Both the position numbers and the translations under genes were made by a program. A DNA stretch of 64,000 bases, from positions 72,553-136,552 of the forward strand of contig NRSV01000026.1 of assembly GCA_002286855.1 (NCBI GenBank), in the 5' to 3' direction. The notes beneath the pieces are model-generated. The model ran no database searches, was not told where the DNA came from, and saw nothing but the letters and a program-made list of their open reading frames with translations. The first letter of the stretch is position 1; every line of letters begins with the position of its first letter. Shown piece by piece: positions 10,986-22,850 of this stretch. This DNA comes from Bipolaris cookei. Taxonomy: Eukaryota > Ascomycota > Dothideomycetes > Pleosporales > Pleosporaceae.

Positions 10986-12278
10986 ATGCGCACACGTTCA
11001 AGGCCGCCTCCGCCCAAGCTCAGTCTGAAGATTACGATGCGTCCAAGCTCCCCAATAGTGACACAATTTTCAGGCAAGCTCACCAGTCAAGTGCGGAGAG
11101 TCTTGCCTGCATATATTGCTTTGATCTTTCTTTTCTTATTCTTTGCCAACACCAAGTTCTTCACAACCCCGATTCGGGCAGCGAGCAGATATAAGCGCGA
11201 GCTCAAATATCAACAGCCACTGCAGCCAGTTGGCTCCTTGATTCCAAAGAAGATATGGCAGACATGGAAAGTCGGCCCTCTGGGCTTTGAGCAGCGCGAC
11301 TCAGACTCGGCCAAGACCTGGGTCCAGAAAAACCCTACGTACCGGTATGAAGTGTTGACAGACGATAACGCAAACGACTATCTCGAGTGGCACTATGGAG
11401 CACACGGCCTTGACAGAAAGGATCTCGTCGACCTCTACCAGGAACTGAACATCACCATAATAAAAGCCGACCTGCTTCGATACCTCGTAATGTACGCCGA
11501 AGGTGGTGTGTATGCCGACATTGATGTGGAGTGCCTACGACCCATCAATAGGTTCATTCCCGAGCGCTACAACGAGCCAGACATTGACATGATCATCGGA
11601 GTGGAAATCGACGAGCCTGCATTTGCCAACCACGAGATTCTCGGATCGAAATGCAAGTCATTTTGTCAGTGGACTTTTGCCGCCAAACCCAGGCTTCCGG
11701 TAATGATGCGGCTTATCGAGAATATCCAAGACTGGCTACATGAACTAGCCAAAGCGAAAGAGGTACCCATATCGCAGCTTCACTTGGATTTCGACGAAGT
11801 CATTAGTGGTACCGGGCCATCTGCGTTTACCAAAGCGGTATTGGAACAAATGACGGCACAGAACCATGGTAACCCAGTCACTTGGGACCTCTTCCACAAT
11901 TTGGCGGAGTCGAGGCTCGTTAACGGAATTCTCGTACTCAATGTCGAAGCCTTTGCAGCTGGTCAGGGGCACTCCGACTCTGGCAACCATGGCTCCAGAG
12001 GTGCGCTAGTAAAGCACCATTATCACGCTTCGGGCTGGCCAACTCTTCATCCCCGACGAAACCACCCCATGTATGGCGAGGTAGAAAAGTGCAACTGGAA
12101 GCCAGAATGTGTAGCAGAATGGGTGAGTAGTGTTGCGTGCAGCTCAACTTTCGACAATGTACTGACCGCCGTGAAGGACAAGAATGTAGCTGAATGGGAT
12201 ACGCTGTCCAAGGAAGAACAAGACAAGCGGCTCGCCAGCAAACCAACCCCTCACGGAGCACCGAAGTTAGGTGTCTAA
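10986..12278 (+). CDS. OCH1-like glycosyltransferase (GT32, DXD motif)
   Basis: This single exon codes about 430 residues. The first in-frame ATG is 10986 (MRTRSRPPPPKLSLK); a second ATG 17 codons on is possible. A short basic cytosolic tail precedes one membrane anchor (ALIFLFLFFANTKFF, about residues 40-55), so this is a type II Golgi protein. The catalytic domain starts with LIPKKIWQTWK at about residue 84 and has the nucleotide-sugar DXD motif in GGVYADIDVECLRPI at about residues 172-186, preceded by IKADLLRYLVMYAEGG. This is the arrangement of yeast Och1 and related alpha-1,6-mannosyltransferases and of other GT32 enzymes. Exact acceptor and linkage are unknown. The C-terminal HHYHASGWPTLHP segment is also seen in fungal OCH1-like proteins. 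The gene diverges from the acyltransferase-3 gene. Confidence 0.92.
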   Translation: MRTRSRPPPPKLSLKITMRPSSPIVTQFSGKLTSQVRRVLPAYIALIFLFLFFANTKFFTTPIRAASRYKRELKYQQPLQPVGSLIPKKIWQTWKVGPLGFEQRDSDSAKTWVQKNPTYRYEVLTDDNANDYLEWHYGAHGLDRKDLVDLYQELNITIIKADLLRYLVMYAEGGVYADIDVECLRPINRFIPERYNEPDIDMIIGVEIDEPAFANHEILGSKCKSFCQWTFAAKPRLPVMMRLIENIQDWLHELAKAKEVPISQLHLDFDEVISGTGPSAFTKAVLEQMTAQNHGNPVTWDLFHNLAESRLVNGILVLNVEAFAAGQGHSDSGNHGSRGALVKHHYHASGWPTLHPRRNHPMYGEVEKCNWKPECVAEWVSSVACSSTFDNVLTAVKDKNVAEWDTLSKEEQDKRLASKPTPHGAPKLGV

Positions 12279-13764
12279 TTATTGCTGCTGAACGGACGAT
12301 TCAACTCGTATGTTCGTTCGTCTCAACCCTAGGAACGAGCAGAGGCCGGAAGGTGGGGTAGTGACGTTAGGAAGTAACTGTGGTTAGCTACAGCAAACGC
12401 GAGACGTGCCCGGGGCCTTAAGATCGTCGGTAGAGGTGGTCTACCTCCCTGACGTTCAAATGGAAGACACCGGAAAGATCTGATAAATGCTGATCATAGA
12501 GGCGAAGTTGTGTGGAGGCAGGTCCACACATACCCTGAAATAATGTAACCTAGCGCATAACGTAATGAATTCACCTTAGGTAATCCTATTCCTGTCACCT
12601 GTTCAGAGCTCTCCTTGATGCGTACATGTTCATCATCACTTATGAGTTCAAGAACTAGCTTGTATTTCACATGCATTAATCGACTGTTAGTGTGTATGTC
12701 CTTGGGTTGAAGTGATGATGCATAGAGCCACTCAATTCTTCTTTCTGCTCAAAACTTTATTCAAACCTCATAATTCCCTATCTTCTAATATCATGACCTA
12801 GGTTAAGGCATAGGCATCCGTTTTCAGGGTTCATCTACTATCAATAAAACTATGGTTGCGATTTAGAGTATAGATATGAGACTTTCAGAAAAAGAGTAGG
12901 AGAAGGGGTTTGGGGATAGTGCTAGGAAAGCGGCGTGTACGCATGTTACTGCTTAGACGGATCAGTAGGTTGGTTGAGGAGAGTCTATTGGACCTACCCT
13001 GGAGGTCATGGTCAAGTTCGTGTTGCGTGTATGTCGCCTAGCGAAATCGACGTAGAAAACGCAAAGGATGTGTACCTAAGCCCCAAAAATCATAAGAAAC
13101 TCGTATATGAAATCGTTGTGTTCTTTCTCTCATTCCCTCAGCTCTCACAGAAGGGAACACCAAAAGTCCAACAGCGCAGTCCCCATCACACCTGCCATTT
13201 CCATGCAAGGGAAAAAGCTCCTCGCCTACTTGTCCTGCCTGCCATGTCATGGTTTATGTCGGCCTGAAGCTGTCAGATACGAGAACAATTACGTGTTATT
13301 GCTGTTCTCACTATATCAAGACATGTTACGAACAGCATACAGCTTCACCAGAAAAAAATACACAAAAGTAAGTGAAAACGTTGCTATTCGCCGAAGGGGT
13401 TATCTCTGGGTATTAGGTCGATGCAGCAGAAAAAAGTCCGTCGCGTAAAGCGAGCAAATCAAGAAGATATAAAATAGATGCTCGCAAACTCTAGAAGGAG
13501 AAGAAGGTACAGCTATTAACAACATGCTGTGAACAGCAGCAGAATATCTCACTTGATAACAGTGATATGGAGACAGTCAACCCGTCCTCTTTCTACACTA
13601 AGCAAAAACAAAGCCATTAACAACAGAGGCCAACGCTGTTTTCCGTTTCAAACAAGGACCCAAAGTTCCTGAACCCCATACTCCGCCACCCTCACCGTAT
13701 CTGAATATGGGCAAACATGACCTATCTTATCCAGGCCGAATGCTTGTAATATAACATTACCGTG
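12279..13764. other. Intergenic region between convergent GT32 and Rho GEF genes
   Basis: About 1.5 kb between two 3' ends. It should include both 3' untranslated regions. Short ORFs on both strands have no recognisable product. No strong repeat, tRNA or mobile element was seen. Confidence 0.5.
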
Positions 13765-16700
13765 TTACTCCTTTTGGCCTTCGTTGAGCACCAACTCAAC
13801 AACGACTTGGCTCCTTTCATGATACGGATGCTGCAAGCTCAACTTCACTGTCCTGTTATGCGATGAACCTCCGCTGAGTCCATCATCCAAACACTTGACA
13901 TCACGCCCAGCAATCACTTGGCGTAATCTGCCATTCTGTGCGTTGCGAATCTCAACGAAGTCGGGGTCGAAGAGCAACACATACGGTCCGTACATGGCAG
14001 CGCTCTTTGCCTTGCCGACAAATTCCATGATAACTGAACGGGAGATGTCACCGTTCTTGTTGATGTATACCGCACACTCCTCGTAACAGAGAAGGAACTC
14101 TTGATCCGAGAGGCGGAACATGCCCAATGGGACTTGGTTCTGTAGTCGCGACGCGATAGTGGCGACGTGTGGCTGCTTTAGATCTGGCACCGACCATGGC
14201 TGTTTCTTGTCCAAGGTGAGTACCTCGAAGCCCTTTGATGTGGAGATGGCGAGAGAAGAATGGAAGAGATTAATAGTGAAGCATTCAGCCGGGATGTAGA
14301 ACTCATCGTACTCGCGGAAAAACTCAGTACGGCCAGATTTCCATATCCTGGATTTCTTCTCTGTGGATTTCTGATATACCGGCTCGAGGACCTTGAAGGT
14401 CGATGAGATTCCGTCGCGCTTCTTGTAGAAGACCAGTGTCCTGTCCTTCATCACACCAGTGGCGAAGAAGCCAATGTCGCGCGCGCCCGACAGCTTTTGA
14501 GGAGCGCGTCGGGTCGAGTCATTTGAAGGAGCTATGCCGCTGAGCGGGCATACAGCATCCAAGTGGTATGCAATTAACGCCTTGTCAGAAATGAGGAGCA
14601 TCAAGCCGAACTGCTCGAGCACCGCAATCTGCGTTACTCGCGGTATTTGAATGGCCTGAATTTGTTAGCTTCATTTTTCCAAGTACAGAGACATGACATA
14701 CCTTTGACCAGCCTCTAGGATTATCAAAGTCGGATACGTAGACGCCAATATCTGTACCAACCGCCACCATGTGTTTGCCATGGGGCTGGGTAAAGGCCGT
14801 GGCACAATTGACCCTCGCTCGGCAGATGGGCACCGGACGGCCAACGTTAACGAAGAGCTTCTCTACCTCGTCAACAGCCCGGTCCAGAGGTGTTCCCTTG
14901 ATAGTTATGGCTTTTTGGGATGGCATAGCACTATCGTATGCAAACGCAGCATCAGCCATCACTCGCAATCTAAAAGGCTCTGCGTTCTGGGCAAAGAGAG
15001 CCGCGGCGTGTCGTGTCTTTGCAATGATGAGCTTGTCACACCATTCGGCTCGGTTTTGTGCGCTCGGAGCATACAGGGTGTAAGTCTCCTTGCCAAGGTG
15101 CTTCACTCGGAACGGATATAGAACCTTCTCATCTTTGCTGGCGTCATTTGATGTGGTATTGACAAGGGTCTTTCCAGAACCACCTGTATTTGAGGATCCA
15201 AGAGAGGAATTGGTAGTTACGTGCTGCAAAGCGCCTGGAGCAGGACTGCTGGTTAGGCGCGCACCAGTTCCGGCAACTCGACCCGGGACTGCCGTGACCG
15301 TGGATATGCCCTTCATCGTTGAACGTACAACGGGATCGTCATCTTCGCTTTCAAGTACGAGCAAATCCATGGGAATTGGCAGTCGGGACACGTCGTATTT
15401 CTCAGACTTGGTAACGCCATCCGCCTCTCTGAAAGAGACTGTTTTTGCGAGCACGAGGTAGTGGTCGAAGAGTAGTGCGTGGGTCTCAAGCCAGTTGAAA
15501 CGGCTACCTCCCATTCTTTGCAGATCGCCTCTGAAGATCAGCTCTCGCCCAAGATGATCCAAATTAAGCTCTACACGTTGCATGCCTGGTCGTAAGATGA
15601 GCTTGGCTTGGAGATCCGTAAGGCTGACTTTCCGGCCCATCTCAGCAACACGGGCATCGCACTCCAAAGTCACAGCCTTGATTTCATCTTTGGCAATTTG
15701 GAGATTCCTCTTCTCCTCGTTGTCGACAATCGAGTATTTTAGCACCGTGTCCAGAAGCAGGCCGTAACGCTGCAGCCTGTCGATAGGTCCCTTCAGATAC
15801 GTATCCCAACCAAGCTTGTTGGAAAGCTTGTTTTTCTGAGCTTCATCCAGAAACGTACGGAACAGTATATTCCTGTCAGCCTCTTGTCGGACGAGGAACG
15901 ATGCGTACGGAAAAGCTGCCGCGTACTCGATATAGGCTTGTTTAGCCTTCCGAATCCATTCTCTGAAGATGTCGCTAAACCCAACAATCCACGGCCCCTG
16001 CTCTTGCTGTCTGTACTTGATTTGTGGGAGGAGATGGTCTTCGTTTGCCTTCCGCACTGCATCTACTTTGCTGAAAACATCGCGGATGAATCGATCGAGC
16101 TTTTTCGGGGGTATAACAGGAGGCTGGGATGCCTTTAATCGGTCACGGTACAGACGGCGCAACACATCGAGTCGATTCATGTAGTTGTCCTCTCCCTGCA
16201 CAATCTCGTGTAGGATATTTTGACGCTCAATTTCCTTCTTGTTCGCACCCTCAATGTCCTCCTTTTTCAGCTTGTAAAAGGTAGCCCAATCTTCCGAACG
16301 AGGTGCGGCGGACGGAGCATGCAGGTCAATCTTCTTGAGTGTTCGCTGGCAGTGGTGTGAATAACATCGACCAGGAGAAGCATGAGTATGCAACATGGGT
16401 GCGTAGCAGCCCGCTCCTGTCAGCTGGAATATTACACCCGTCATGCTTTCCGAAGAGAATTTGAGCCATTCTTCTTCGTGTACAAGAGTACCAGCTTTGT
16501 ACATTTCTGCCACTACACGGCTACTAAGGGTCTCGGCATCGGCAATATTCATTGTTGGAACCTTGTGGGTGAAAAGTGCAATCAGACCCTCCTGAATAGG
16601 ACCCTCCTTCAAATCGTTTTCCCCTTCCGTCATGCTCTTGAGCCAAGCAATGATTGAGCTGAGCGCCCATGGCTCTATACACTTCTTGAAGTCAATGCTG

Positions 16701-18799
16701 GACAGCTTTGCAGGGTTGAAGCGCTTGCCAGCTGGAATTGTTGGCAGGTCAATAGCTACAGCTTCAGTGCTGGCAGGAGTTAGTGTGTTGCCATCGCTGT
16801 CCATGGTATTGCCATAAAAGGTATTGCGGCTACCCCGAGATCTGTGCCCCTGTTCCGCATCGGTCTTAGATCTCGGTAAGGGTATGGCGTCTCGAGCGTT
16901 ACTGTGCTGTAGGAGAGAGGTTGAACGGGGAACGTGTGTACCGTTGGGTGATACCATGTGTACACCGTTAGGGTCGATAGGGTACGAGTCACGGGACGAT
17001 GGAGCATTGCGCCAGTACTCGTAGGATCCAGATCCGGTAGAACTGTTGCTTTGGTGGTTTGTTTGTCGAGTGTTGGTGTTTACTGGAGGAGGCGGCAGAG
17101 GTCGGTTTGAGATTCCTGGGTGGTAAAACATGTCTGGTGGTTCGCCGGGCATGACCGATGATTGTGCCATGAGGGCAGAGCTGGATGTGGTAGGCGCGCT
17201 GTCCATGAGGGTAACCTCATCACCTTCATCGTAACTCCGTCGTCGGGCGCTAGGCTCTTCAAGGCCACCAGTACCGAAAGTATCGACACGTGCATTGTTC
17301 GAAAAAGACGGGAAGGGGTGGATCGAATCGTAATCCTCGCCATAGGGCTCCGATCGTCGCTGCGAGCCTGACGTCGACAGTGGGTAGCCACTTCCTGCTG
17401 CTAGCTGACTTGGGTCTCCGCCATAATTGAAGGACGGCATGAAGCCACCGCCATACGTACCCACATCCATGCCTACATATTCGGTATCGCTTGCACTTCC
17501 TTCTCTTGCAGGTTCTGTAGGCATGTGTGGTGAATGCACTGACGTGTAGTTGCTAAACAGTCCGCCGCCACCACTGGCTCTCCGGGCCTCATCAGCCCTC
17601 TCTTGTTCTTCGGCCATTTGGAGTGCAGCCAGACCAGCAGCAGCCTCGACATCACTCTCATCACTAGCGTATGTCTCACGTCCGGGGTATACACCTCCTT
17701 GGCCACCATTCATGCCATTGCGTCCGGATGAATGACGCTCAGTGTGATAGTATTGACCGTTGGAATGTTGAACATGAGTTCCACCGCCAGCCGTCATACT
17801 CAAGACGTCGTTGAAAAGCTCGTCCTGGTACCCATTCTGCGGCGTCAAGTATTCGTCGCTGTCAGACTCGTGGGGCGGTGGTGGGGGTAGCGGTCGCGAA
17901 GACATCGTATTCGTTCGCTGGGGTGACCCATGGGGCGGAACTTCAGGAGTCGGGGGAAGGGTATTCGACTGGAAACTTCCGTATCTGTCGCTGCGCTGTG
18001 AGCCATAGCCAGTGTCGTAAACTGGTGGAGAGGGTAATGGAGCATGCGAGGCGCTCGACGAGTAGTACCCTGATGAGTTGGAGGCATGCCGAGTAGGTCG
18101 GTTGCCCCAATCGTCAGCGAGAAGTTGTGTACTTCCAGGAGGCACAGGTAGTGGCGGCGGTGCGGGTGTGGTATAAGACGAAGCACCTCTCTGAACCGAA
18201 CCCGCTCTTCCAAACTGCGACTGCTGGTATGAGGAGGGCGAAGGGTACGTGGCAGTTGGAGAGGTGGGAGAGAAGGCATAATTTTGGTTGGCAGTATTCG
18301 TCCTGACGAGACTGTTGCTCGCATAGGCAGCTGGATTGTAGGGCTGATGCGAGGGCGTTGTTGAGACGGGAGGTGCAAAGGGTCTGCTGACACCGCCGTA
18401 GTGAGAGGGGTTGGGTAGAGCGACGGGCTGTGTGTTGTAGTTCTGGGGGTTGTATTCGAGTTGCTGTCGCTGTGGTGGGTAGCCATAGCCGGCACTGATG
18501 CCGTATCCACCAGCCGTAGGCGACATTGGACCCTGACCGATGTGCGGGGAGTTCACAGCGGCTATGAAGAGCTCGTCGTTCTGGCGCGCAGCCATGCTGT
18601 TGCGGCGCTCTGGCTGGGCATAACCGTAGCCGTAGTCTGAAACCGCGCCTGCGCCTGCAGTGCCTCCGTTTGCACCATCGCTTGGGTCGGTGCTCGACGA
18701 CGAGCGGTGGTAAGGGTCTTGGTATTGGCCTTGGGCGCCCACGTTGGAATGTGGAATGTTTGGGTTGTAGTAATTCTGGCCGTTCCCGTAGTACGACAT
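13765..18799 (-). CDS. ROM2: Rho1 guanine nucleotide exchange factor, Rom2-type (DEP-DH-PH-CNH)
   Basis: There are two exons, 18799-14702 and 14655-13765, separated by a 46-base intron, giving about 1,662 residues. The join turns RGWSK into AIQIPRVTQIAVLEQFGLML, restoring the CNH domain. Residues 1-690 are disordered and rich in Tyr, Ser, Pro, Gln and Gly. A DEP-like domain follows at about 690-830 (SIDFKKCIEPWALSSIIAWL), the DH exchange domain at about 855-1050 (LHEIVQGEDNYMNRLDVLRR), a PH domain at about 1090-1255 (FRGDLQRMGGSRFNWLETHA), and a citron-homology domain from about 1300 to the end. This order matches fungal Rom1/Rom2, which load Rho1 with GTP at the plasma membrane and feed the cell-wall integrity MAP kinase pathway and glucan synthase. 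Length is typical or slightly long because of the N-terminal tail, a likely phosphorylation target. Confidence 0.95.
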
Positions 18800-21700
18800 G
18801 GCGGCGGGTGTGGGCGAGAGTGGCTACGTGGGCGCAATGGGATGTGGTGCGGTCAAAAGCGTCATTCACGAGGCTACCTGGCGAGGATGCGCGGGCACCA
18901 TGACCAGGGCCGCTAAGCTGAGGGTCCGAGGGGGTTCAGCAGCCTGGCCACGCAAGAGTAACAAGGAAGCACGAGGTGGTGCTGCGACCAAGGGGAACGG
19001 CGTGGGCTCGCATGCGCTGGGCGCAAATGTCTGGGGGCAAATGCGTGGGAATGAGGGACACGGGCAGAGCTGCCTGTCGCCCTGTGCGTTGATGGCAGCG
19101 GTCGGGGCAAATCGTCAAATGTCGTTTGCGAGGCTGTAGCGCGGGGAACGGGTCGACCAGCGCTGCTGCTGCAAGAAGTGCAATAACGATCAATGTGTCT
19201 GGTCGTGGCAATGGTGATGGGGTTTGCGGCTGCAAAGAGGCTGTGTTGCGCAACCGTCTACGCTGCTGCCGCGTATTTTCCCGGCACTGTTGTCGCCCGC
19301 GTATGTACTCCTAATCGTACCAGATGATAGGTGGTAGGTAGCGCATGTGGGCTAAGAGGAACCGGGGAGCGAGCAAGCCCCCTGGACTCGGGCCGCGACA
19401 GGAAAAGAGCCTCGTCGCTCTCTGCTACCATCACCACATGCGCTGTCGTGTTGTCTGAGCCGGGCCAGCTGTAGTCCATGCTATGATATGGTGCGTGCCA
19501 GAATGCAGGTCTGGTGTTGAGTTGATGGCGCCTCCTACACTCACGCTAACCCCACATGCGAGCTATGCTGCCACATTCTGCACCTCTCACAACACCACCT
19601 GCCATATCCGAGGTCTGGCAATGGCTCATATGCCATGGCACCTGCCCCTACTCACCATGTGGTATTCCTGCCCACTCCACGTCACTATGGGAATGAAGAA
19701 CAGAGTTGAAACCACTCTGGTAAGTGCAGGGACGTTGTTGAACTTTTCCAAGAACGCTGAAGAAGACATGGGGAACCTTGCCACGGTTGAAAACGGACAT
19801 CCAGGATGTGCGTGCGATACTCCTTCATTCAACTATCAGTCCTTGTGGAAAATCATTCTCTGGTCGCACGACTACTCATGTTCGCTTGGGATACGGGGAT
19901 GCCTCTAGTGGTACATTGAGCGTGAAATTGGTTTCGTTGTCAAGTACGTCAGACTTTTAGTATTGCGCTGAACATGCCGAGTGGAATAGTGCTGCAAAGT
20001 TGTAGGAATGTCAAACTCCGAAACAGGAAAAAGATGTCATTTTTGAGAACAACCCCGACTTCTTCATCAGCACTAGCAGTGTTCTCAAGAGCTGTAGATA
20101 GCCTGGTACTCTGGTGCTGGTAGGCTCCAAGGGAAAGCTCATGTATTTTGCAAACCCCGAAGAAGGCTATGGCCTCTCTGGCGAACGGGCGGCAGTCATT
20201 AGTGCCGGCAGCTCTGGTGTAGATATCATTGCAGCCGTCCAGCACAAGGTCAAGTATTTGCATCACTAAGCCCGGTCACCTGTATATTATAGTACTGCAG
20301 CCTTCGCCAGTCTTAGGCAGGAAAAAAACAATGCGAATATCCGATGTAAGCCTTGCCTGTTCTGGCCACGGCACGAAGCCTGTGTTTGCAAGACAACGAG
20401 AAACAAATCAACAATTATGCTCGCTTGGTTGAAAGGATGGTTCCGACAAAACTTTACTCCTATGTATCGCCGCCTAACGCCAGCATCGGGATGGGTTGAG
20501 GCCCTGCTCACTCAAGACGCAGACTTTTTCGCGGAGACTGTCGGGTCTCGTACACCAAATGGATTTGTCGACGATCGATCTAGGAAACAGGCATGACGTG
20601 GATGTAATTATGTAGTACGCCACAGCCTTCGACACGTCCTGTATTACCCCGCTTCCCTTTATTGCCCGCAGCACCGACATGAGCGACATCTGGGGTCGTC
20701 CGGAGAATGGGGTTACTTCTTACCTTAAGGTAGGCATACCCAATCTCCAAACACACCTTCTCTTTCTGTGGGCCTCATGGACCTCTTGGCTACGGCTCGT
20801 TACCGCTAGCTGAGCAATGGGCACGATATACCTTGGAGGCCATTACGAAATGCCAAGCCTGGAGCATCATGTCGCTTCACGCCGGCATAACACTATCAAC
20901 AGCACGCAGATCTACATATTTCTTCAACACACGGCATGGCGATGACCGTGGAGGTCGTTTTTGAAGAGTTGTGAGATTGATGGCTAGTCTAGATTGTAGC
21001 CTGGCCGCCGCTTCATTATTATTTTTTATCTTGAAGTGGATGCAGGGTCAGCATTACGACGAATGCGATATCGAGCATCGAGACGAGCACATGATTGAGC
21101 TTTTGGTAATAATGGATTCCAAGAACGAGAATTTGACGGAAGAGACACGACGAAAAACACATAGCTAGGCTATCTGGACGGGCATGGGCGTGACGTGCAG
21201 CCAGTCTACTTCCAGTGACGGATTGAAAATGGGCTTGGCAGGTGAAAGCTCAGCGACGGTCACCTATTCTGGAGTAGGGAGCAGCCAAGGCAGAGAGATG
21301 TTGGCTAAGACAACGGCTTTTTGCAGAGTGCAGTGTGGTGTTTGGCATTTGCTGTGGTGCTGGAAATGGACTGGCACCAGGACCAGAGTAGCCATGTCCG
21401 GCTTGGGCAATGTGTAGCAGGGTGGCAGGGTGGCAGGCTGACGAATGACGAGCCACCTGATGGTGTTTATACGCAGTCTCTGGGTGATAGGCGTACGCTG
21501 CTGCTGGTCGCTGCTCGGTTTCGCCGCAGTCAAGGCAGTTTTCTCGAATGCGCCTAGCGGGCTGGGTTCGGGAGCTAGAACGTTCGAAACAGTGGCCTAC
21601 TCACGGCCAAGCAGATAACAGGTCCGAAGTTGACACTGACCCATGCACTTGCAGAGCCCCGGAGACACCGCTTGTGTCTGCAAGAAAAAAAAGAGGTGTT

Positions 21701-22513
21701 GTGCTTGGCGCCCACGATGGTATTTCCCAGTGTTGTGCTGGTGCTGGGCGGGCAGGCAGGCTATGAGCTTACCTACTGTACGTACGTATATATGTATGTG
21801 CCTGTGTACTACTATATGCGTGCCATGACAACACCGCTGATAGAATTTTACGCAGGCGTGTACTGCGTGTGTACTATGGAAGCGCATTGTTCACACAGGG
21901 CAAGTGAGCACGCAACGGCGGGCTGACTGGGTGGCGTCTTGTCGTGGGCGTGTGGCGATACCACCAACTAGTGGCTTCAGCATACGCTAGCCCGGGTCAA
22001 TGACCAGCGCCAGCCGCTGAGCGCCAGCTTTCTGACATGCAGGCAAGGTTGCCGTTCACGCACGACCCGCGTGCTTAACGCGGGGCAACATGGCCGCGGC
22101 GGAGCTTCACTGTCACCTCTGCAACCCTGCTGCCCAGGCCAGTGGGCTCCCAGTCCGCCGTGTCGCTCGTCTGAATCGGGGCTGGACAGTCGGTCCGCCT
22201 GGCTGGGCTGGGGAAGCCTGACGACGTGCAGTCGGGGCGCCGTCGTGGACAAATACCTCAACACCAGCCTGCCAGCGAATTAAGGATAGCCTGTAAACTT
22301 GGCTCGCTTTTGCCCAGCCCTCAGCCAAGCCTCCTCCGACAGGGCCTATCCCACCACCCCATCCTCTATCGAGAAGGAGATGTCGGCAAACAAGCCTGGC
22401 GCACCACCACAACGCCCTCAGCCGAGCGGCGCACAGTGCCACACACGACCGGGCATTGGGCGCGCGGACGCTGCCCTCCCCCACCACTCCACCAAAGCGG
22501 ACGCTTGGCCGCC
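18800..22513. other. Long gene-free stretch upstream of Rho GEF and permease genes
   Basis: About 3.7 kb between two divergent genes. The first few hundred bases belong to the promoter of the minus-strand GEF gene. Many short overlapping ORFs are present, but none has a recognisable domain or a believable exon series. A short alternating TA/TG tract lies at about 21776-21805. I see no tRNA or transposon. Long upstream regions are usual for regulated transporter genes. Confidence 0.5.
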
Positions 22514-22675
22514 ATGGGTTTGCTCGTATGCTGCAATCACGCCTCGCCAACAGCTTGTTATCAGCAGTCCCGTGGGTCGACTATTTGGTCCTCTCCGCCT
22601 TGTCGGTCTTATCACAGTCGGCTAATCACTATCTCTTGGGCCGCTCAGAGCCTTCACGCTGCCAGCCGCGCTTAA
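22514..22675 (+). other. Possible upstream ORF (53 codons) in permease leader
   Basis: This ATG-started frame (MGLLVCCNHASP...) ends with TAA 175 bases before the permease start. If the transcript begins upstream of it, ribosomes would meet this ORF first. I cannot locate the transcription start, and the peptide has no known relative that I recognise. Confidence 0.25.
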
Positions 22676-22679
22676 GTAC

Positions 22680-22718
22680 ATGGTCTATTTGAAGGCTCCC
22701 AGTCCGCCCTTTCACTGA
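22680..22718 (+). promoter_or_regulatory. Possible 12-residue upstream ORF before permease start
   Basis: ATG at 22680 opens a frame MVYLKAPSPPFH ending at TGA 22716-22718, 132 bases before the permease ATG. No other ATG occurs between it and the main start. It begins 4 bases after the previous upstream ORF stops. It would matter only if it is transcribed as leader. Confidence 0.3.
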
Positions 22719-22850
22719 CCCGTCAGCTGTGCCTTGGAGCTTCACTCCTTCAAGTTTGTGCCCTGCTAACCCCGGTGCGGCTCTCCGCCACCACTTGTGC
22801 GATACAGAAGACTCCCATTCTGCTATCCACATCGCAATCGCTTGCTCAAC

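Noticed and set aside
17845..18869. Long antisense and out-of-frame ORFs (221 and 251 codons) in the N-terminal part of the Rho GEF gene
   Set aside because: They overlap a well-supported reading frame with low-complexity codon patterns and give Arg/His/Pro-rich nonsense without domains.
22071..22692. GC-rich overlapping ORFs upstream of the permease as a separate gene
   Set aside because: Several overlapping frames in both strands with no domain; better explained as promoter and leader with possible upstream ORFs.
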